From Halobellus sp. MBLA0158 (GTDB lineage: Archaea > Halobacteriota > Halobacteria > Halobacteriales > Haloferacaceae): a stretch of 64,000 bases of DNA. The notes beneath the pieces were generated by a model. The model did not search any database. It was not told the origin of the DNA and worked only from the letters and a program-made list of their open reading frames with translations. The stretch is taken from positions 2,418,001 through 2,482,000 of the forward strand of contig NZ_JBGNYA010000001.1 in the NCBI RefSeq assembly GCF_041477585.1, given 5' to 3'. Positions 60,530 to 64,000 of the stretch are shown one piece after another. Position numbers and translations under genes: made by a program. Position 1 is the first letter of the stretch. Every line of letters starts with the position of its first letter.

Positions 60530-61477
60530 CTATGCCGCTTCGTGCTCGGCGCGGAGTTCCTCGACGAGGCCCTGCGCCGCGCGACGGACCGCCTCGTCGC
60601 TGGACTGGCTCGGCTCCCAGCCGAGGGCCGAGAGCTTCTCGATCGACAGCCGCATCTTCGGCACGTCGCCCGTCCACCCGCGGTCGCCGCCCGTGTAGGT
60701 GTACTCGGGATCGAGGCCCATCTCGTCAGCGACGATGTCGGCGATGCGGTTGACCGACGTCGTCGTCCGCGTGCCGAGGTTGTAGATGTTCAGCGCCTCG
60801 TCGGCGTGTTCGACGACGTGGCAGATGGCGTCGACGCACTCCTCGACGTGGAGGTACGACTTCTCCTGGCGGCCGTCGCCGAGGATTTCGAGCGTCTCCG
60901 GATCTTCGAGGAGTTTCTCGATGAAGTCGGGGATGACGTTGCCGCGCTGGCGCGGCCCGACGATGTTGGCGAAGCGGAAGCACCACGCCGTCATCCCGTA
61001 GGAGTGCGCGTAGGTGGACAGCAGCGACTCGTCGGCGAGCTTCGACGCGCCGTAGATCGAGATCGGCTCCAGCGGCGCGTAGTCCTCGGGCGTCGGTCGC
61101 GGCGCCTCGCCGTAGACGGTCGACGACGAGGTGAAGACGACGTGCTCGACGCCGACCTCGTCTATCCGTTCGAGGACGTTGTAGGTCATCGCCGAATTCT
61201 CCTCGAACAGTTGGCGGGGCTTGTCGTAGTTGGTGTCGGTGTAGGCCGCGAGGTGGAACACGACGTCGACGTCGTCGGTGACGACGCGCGCGACGTCGGA
61301 TTCGTCGGTCAGGTCGGCCTCGACGAACTCGACGCCGTCGGGAACGCGGTCGCGCGTCCCCTTCGAGAGGTCGTCGGCGACCACGACGTCGTTGTCGGCG
61401 CGGAGGTGGGCGGCGAGGTGCGACCCGATGAGGCCCGCACCGCCCGTCACGACCACGCGCTTTTCGGTCAGATCCAT
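60530..61477 (-). CDS. NAD-dependent sugar epimerase/dehydratase (UDP-glucose 4-epimerase-like)
   Basis: Extended SDR, 315 aa. NAD motif GGAGLIGS at residues 12-19, TSSSTVYG at 116-123, catalytic Y142xxxK146 (IYGASK), followed by FRFANIVGPRQRGNVIPDFI and EKSYLHVEECVDAI. Typical GalE/WbpP-type enzyme making UDP-sugars for glycan assembly. A TTTTTT element about 27 nt upstream supports ATG 61477. Confidence 0.9.
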   Translation of the reverse strand: MDLTEKRVVVTGGAGLIGSHLAAHLRADNDVVVADDLSKGTRDRVPDGVEFVEADLTDESDVARVVTDDVDVVFHLAAYTDTNYDKPRQLFEENSAMTYNVLERIDEVGVEHVVFTSSSTVYGEAPRPTPEDYAPLEPISIYGASKLADESLLSTYAHSYGMTAWCFRFANIVGPRQRGNVIPDFIEKLLEDPETLEILGDGRQEKSYLHVEECVDAICHVVEHADEALNIYNLGTRTTTSVNRIADIVADEMGLDPEYTYTGGDRGWTGDVPKMRLSIEKLSALGWEPSQSSDEAVRRAAQGLVEELRAEHEAA

Positions 61478-61540
61478 ACCGGTAGTGTGAGAGAACCGAA
61501 AAAAGGGGTTGCGATGCGGCAGTGGATAGATCTCCCTGGG

Positions 61541-61933
61541 CTACGACCGCGTCGTGACGACCTCGACGGAGCGCGTCCGCGGCCCGTCGCTCTCGACGAA
61601 CAGCACGGACTGCCACGTCCCGAGGTCCAGGGAGCCATCGGCGACCGGGATCGAGACGCTCTCGCCCAACAGCATCGCCCGCAGGTGCGCGTCGGCGTTG
61701 TCGTCGATGGCGTCGTGCTCGTAGCCGTCGCCGCGCGGGACGATCGAATCGAGCGCGCGCGTGAGGTCGGCGCGGAGCCGCGACTCGTTCTCGTTGACGA
61801 CGACGCCCGCGGTCGTGTGCGGGACGAACACCGTACAGACGCCGCGTTCGACGTCCGCCGGGACCGCCGCCGCGACCTCGGCCGTCACGTCGCGGACGTC
61901 GACGCGTTCGCCCGTCTCGACTTGGAACGACAT
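61541..61933 (-). CDS. YjbQ-family protein (secondary thiamine-phosphate synthase-like)
   Basis: 130 aa. Core motif VFVPHTTAGVVVNENE near residues 35-50 (His and Asn/Glu) and HLRAMLLGESVSIPV typical of the YjbQ/UPF0047 family, which has side activity complementing thiamine-phosphate synthase. ATG 61933 (MSFQVETGERVDVRDV) gives the normal family start; the frame to 61993 adds a tail crossing the promoter region shared with the divergent aldo/keto reductase. Confidence 0.88.
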   Translation of the reverse strand: MSFQVETGERVDVRDVTAEVAAAVPADVERGVCTVFVPHTTAGVVVNENESRLRADLTRALDSIVPRGDGYEHDAIDDNADAHLRAMLLGESVSIPVADGSLDLGTWQSVLFVESDGPRTRSVEVVTTRS

Positions 61934-61973
61934 ACCGGCCGTTTGCCACCCAGCGTGATGAGTGTTACCAGTG

Positions 61974-61982
61974 GTTTTAATC
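61974..61982 (+). promoter_or_regulatory. TATA-like box for the aldo/keto reductase
   Basis: GTTTTAATC, about 27 nt before ATG 62005, decides that start over the TTG at 61987. It lies in the 71-bp divergent region with YjbQ. Confidence 0.5.
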
Positions 61983-62004
61983 TCGTTTGACAACTCCAGG
62001 GGAT

Positions 62005-62844
62005 ATGACGCTTCACCTGCCGCGGCTCGGGCTCGGGACCTCGGATCTCGGGATCACACTCGGCGACGGTGACGACGACCCGGAGGAGTGTGTCACCGCG
62101 GTCGAGACGGCGCTCGATCTGGGCTACCGCCACGTCGACACGGCCCAGATGTACGGGAACGAACACCTGGTCGGAAAGGCCATCGAGCGGTCGGACGTCG
62201 GCCGCGACGAGGTCGTTCTCGCCACGAAAGTCCACCCGCAGAACCTCGCGTACGACGACGTCATCGAGACTACGAAGGAGAGCCTCGACAGACTGCGGAC
62301 CGACTACGTGGACCTCCTCTACGTCCACTGGCCGATCGACGCGTACGATCCCGACGAGACGCTCCCCGCTTTCGATCGACTCCGCGAGGAGGGCTACATC
62401 GACCACGTCGGCGTGAGCAACTTCACCGTCGAGACGCTGGAGGTCGCCCGCGGGGTCCTGGACGCGCCGATCGCGGCGAACCAGATCCAGCTCCATCCGA
62501 TGCTGCCGCCGACCGAGGGCGAGCGGGCCGAACTGCTCCCCTACGCCGCCGAACACGACATCGAGGTCGTGGCGTGGTCGCCGCTCGCACGGGGCGAGGC
62601 GCTCTCGCTGGCGCCGGTGCGGGCGGTCGCAGAGAAACACGGGGTGAGCCCGGCGCGCGTGATCCTGGCTTGGCTCTCGGATTTCGACGTGAGCGTGGTC
62701 GCGAAGGCCTCGACGCGCGACCACCTGGAGGACAACCTCGAAGCGCCGTCGCTGTCGCTCGACGACGAGGACGTCGAACGGATCGAGTCGATCGAGGAGC
62801 GAAAGCGGCTGTTCGACCGCGAGGACGCGCCCTGGAATCAATAG
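62005..62844 (+). CDS. Aldo/keto reductase
   Basis: 279 aa NAD(P)H oxidoreductase reducing aldehydes or sugars. The full AKR catalytic tetrad is visible: Asp45, Tyr50, Lys75 and His108 (HVDTAQMYG, LATKVHP, LYVHWP). The C-terminal AKASTRDHLEDNL region binds NADP. ATG 62005 was chosen from the TATA spacing; the frame start at 61987 would be a TTG. Substrate unknown, most like general aldehyde/keto-sugar reductases. Confidence 0.9.
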   Translation: MTLHLPRLGLGTSDLGITLGDGDDDPEECVTAVETALDLGYRHVDTAQMYGNEHLVGKAIERSDVGRDEVVLATKVHPQNLAYDDVIETTKESLDRLRTDYVDLLYVHWPIDAYDPDETLPAFDRLREEGYIDHVGVSNFTVETLEVARGVLDAPIAANQIQLHPMLPPTEGERAELLPYAAEHDIEVVAWSPLARGEALSLAPVRAVAEKHGVSPARVILAWLSDFDVSVVAKASTRDHLEDNLEAPSLSLDDEDVERIESIEERKRLFDREDAPWNQ

Positions 62845-63045
62845 CTCGGCCGGCGCGGCGGGAACTGCCGGTCCGTCGGGAATACGGGCTGTTTGTGTCG
62901 AGTCAGCGATCGAATCCGTCAGTAACTGTCGAATAGACAGATGCACTCACGATACTGCATATTTTGGACATTCGTATTTCAAAATTCGAAATGAGAAAAC
63001 AAATGGAGAAGACTTAACCGTATACCCGGTCTGTGTCTAATCGCA

Positions 63046-63240
63046 ATGGCAAACGGTAAGGTTGATTTCTTCAACGACGCAGGCGGTTACGGCTTCATCT
63101 CTACGGACGACTCCGACGACGACGTGTTCTTCCACATGGAAGACGTTGGCGGCGAGGATCTGACCGAAGGGACGGATATTGACTTCGACATCGAACAGTC
63201 CCCCAAGGGACCGCGCGCGACGAACGTCGTCCGCAACTAA
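63046..63240 (+). CDS. cspA: Cold-shock domain protein
   Basis: 64 aa, RNP1-like GYGFI (residues 14-18) and RNP2-like VFFHM (27-31), the classical cold-shock RNA/DNA-binding barrel in the acidic haloarchaeal form. ACTTAACC (about 63013-63020) is a TATA-like box 27-30 nt upstream. RNA chaperone. Confidence 0.95.
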   Translation: MANGKVDFFNDAGGYGFISTDDSDDDVFFHMEDVGGEDLTEGTDIDFDIEQSPKGPRATNVVRN

Positions 63241-63453
63241 CGTAGCGTTCGCGTCGCCGCGCGGCGACACGACGACACCACTTTTGCAGTAACTCAGCCG
63301 CAGAGAGGCGTCACGGGCGACCGTCCCGCCGATACGTACTGGATACGCACGAAGTGATTCGATGAGTGATTCGGACGAGGCCATCGACGACCGCGAAGCG
63401 CGCACCGAGAAACGGCCCGACCGATCGCGCCGCAATACTTCGAGCGCGCCCGA

Positions 63454-64000
63454 TCAGTCGTCGCCCAGGACCCCCTCGGCGACGGCCATATCCTCGACGT
63501 CGGGGTCTTCCTCGGAGTGCCGGAGGACGAACCGCTTTCTGAGGATGTCGGCGGCGTAGATGACCGTCCCGACGATGATGAGGGTGTCTCCCGGCAGCCG
63601 CGCCCAGAACAGCGTCTGGATGATCGGCTGCTCGTAGAACGCGAGGCTACGCGCGGCCGCGTACGTCCCGGTGAAGGCCGTCTCCAGCTGGAGGAAGCCC
63701 ACCGGGAGCACCGAGACGAACACCATCAGCGCGAGGCCGACGTTCCAGCACCAGAACGCCGCCCGGAGCCAGGAGCCGTCCCAGCGTGCCGGCTTGATGG
63801 CGATCTGGAGCATATACGCGACCATCCCCAGCGCGAGGAAGCCGAACGCGCCGAACATCGCCGCGTGGCCGTGGCCGACCGTGAGGTAGGTGCCGTGCTC
63901 GTAGTAGTTGATCAGCGGGAGGTTGATGAAGAACCCGAGCACGCCGGCGCCGACGAAGTTCCAGACGCCGCTGGCGACGATGAACATAAAGGGGATGCGG
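63454..64000 (-). CDS. norB: Quinol-type nitric oxide reductase, C-terminal part (cut by window edge)
   Basis: About 182 residues of a heme-copper-type membrane subunit. The string FMFIVASGVWNFVGAGVLGFFINLPLINYYEHGTYLTVGHGHAAMFGAFG carries the HGH pair that ligates heme b3 and low-spin heme b in NorB, with several helices after it and an acidic tail. The sequence style is that of single-subunit qNOR (NorZ), which reduces NO to N2O. The N-terminal part lies beyond the right edge, on the minus strand. Confidence 0.85.
   Translation of the reverse strand, partial: RIPFMFIVASGVWNFVGAGVLGFFINLPLINYYEHGTYLTVGHGHAAMFGAFGFLALGMVAYMLQIAIKPARWDGSWLRAAFWCWNVGLALMVFVSVLPVGFLQLETAFTGTYAAARSLAFYEQPIIQTLFWARLPGDTLIIVGTVIYAADILRKRFVLRHSEEDPDVEDMAVAEGVLGDD

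Noticed and set aside
1-64000. CRISPR arrays, tRNA and rRNA genes
   Set aside because: No regularly spaced repeats, T-arm consensus or rRNA-like stretches were noticed when reading both strands.

Overview
The window is haloarchaeal chromosome or megaplasmid DNA (class Halobacteria). Coding GC is high, proteins are very acidic, secreted proteins carry Tat (RR) lipobox signals, and many ATG/GTG starts lie 25-30 nt downstream of a TATA-like element, as expected for leaderless haloarchaeal mRNAs. Family-level markers agree: malate synthase of the haloarchaeal type, RdfA, a GlcD-GlcF fusion oxidoreductase, an Idr/DtxR-type iron box, and PRC-barrel and CPxCG micro-proteins. No rRNA, tRNA or CRISPR was seen.

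Layout. 1-20 kb is a carbon-catabolism block. It holds a truncated aldehyde dehydrogenase divergent from a fumarylacetoacetate-hydrolase-fold dehydratase, an outer-face PQQ-type beta-propeller lipoprotein, a complete branched-chain-type ABC importer (livK-livH-livM-livG-livF), a split Tm-1-like pair (UPF0261 plus PEP-hydrolase-like TIM barrel), a cupin, malate synthase, an IclR regulator, a PAS-GAF protein, a giant FAD/FeS 2-hydroxyacid (glycolate/lactate) dehydrogenase and an AEC carrier. 19.5-22.9 kb carries a Gfo/Idh/MocA oxidoreductase divergent from a xylose-isomerase-like TIM barrel, then an RdfA gene between AT-rich spacers. 23.4-35.4 kb looks like a quaternary-amine island: IclR, Cys-type sulfatase, betaine-aldehyde-type dehydrogenase, amidohydrolase, Rieske ferredoxin, a full OpuC-type ABC importer, and a CntA/CMO-like Rieske oxygenase with a small winged-helix partner.

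35.4-38.7 kb is an AT-rich accessory patch with a gene remnant, small membrane and zinc-finger proteins and one intact IS5-family insertion with its target duplication. 38.3-46.8 kb encodes a PRC-barrel protein, two bacterial-PH-domain proteins and a run of polytopic membrane proteins. The run includes a CPBP protease, an M48-like protein without its zinc site, DUF6159/DUF4013-like proteins and an HTH regulator. 46.9-50.5 kb is an iron regulon: two tandem siderophore-type binding lipoproteins and an FAD reductase, with three Idr/DtxR-like palindromes. 50.6-61.5 kb mixes surface-sugar genes (nucleotidyltransferase, membrane GT2, two SDR epimerases) with regulators and housekeeping hypotheticals. 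The right end has YjbQ, an aldo/keto reductase, a cold-shock protein and the 3' part of a quinol-type nitric oxide reductase.

Working links (inference). The glycolate-type dehydrogenase would make glyoxylate, which malate synthase condenses with acetyl-CoA. A 15-bp palindrome TTCnCATnATGnGAA twice between the cupin and malate synthase genes, and once in degenerate form upstream of the IclR gene, suggests IclR control. In the second block, import by OpuC, sulfate-ester cleavage, Rieske oxygenation and aldehyde oxidation could together turn choline-type compounds into glycine betaine or degrade them. Functions are read from recognisable motifs and family memory only; no searches were run.
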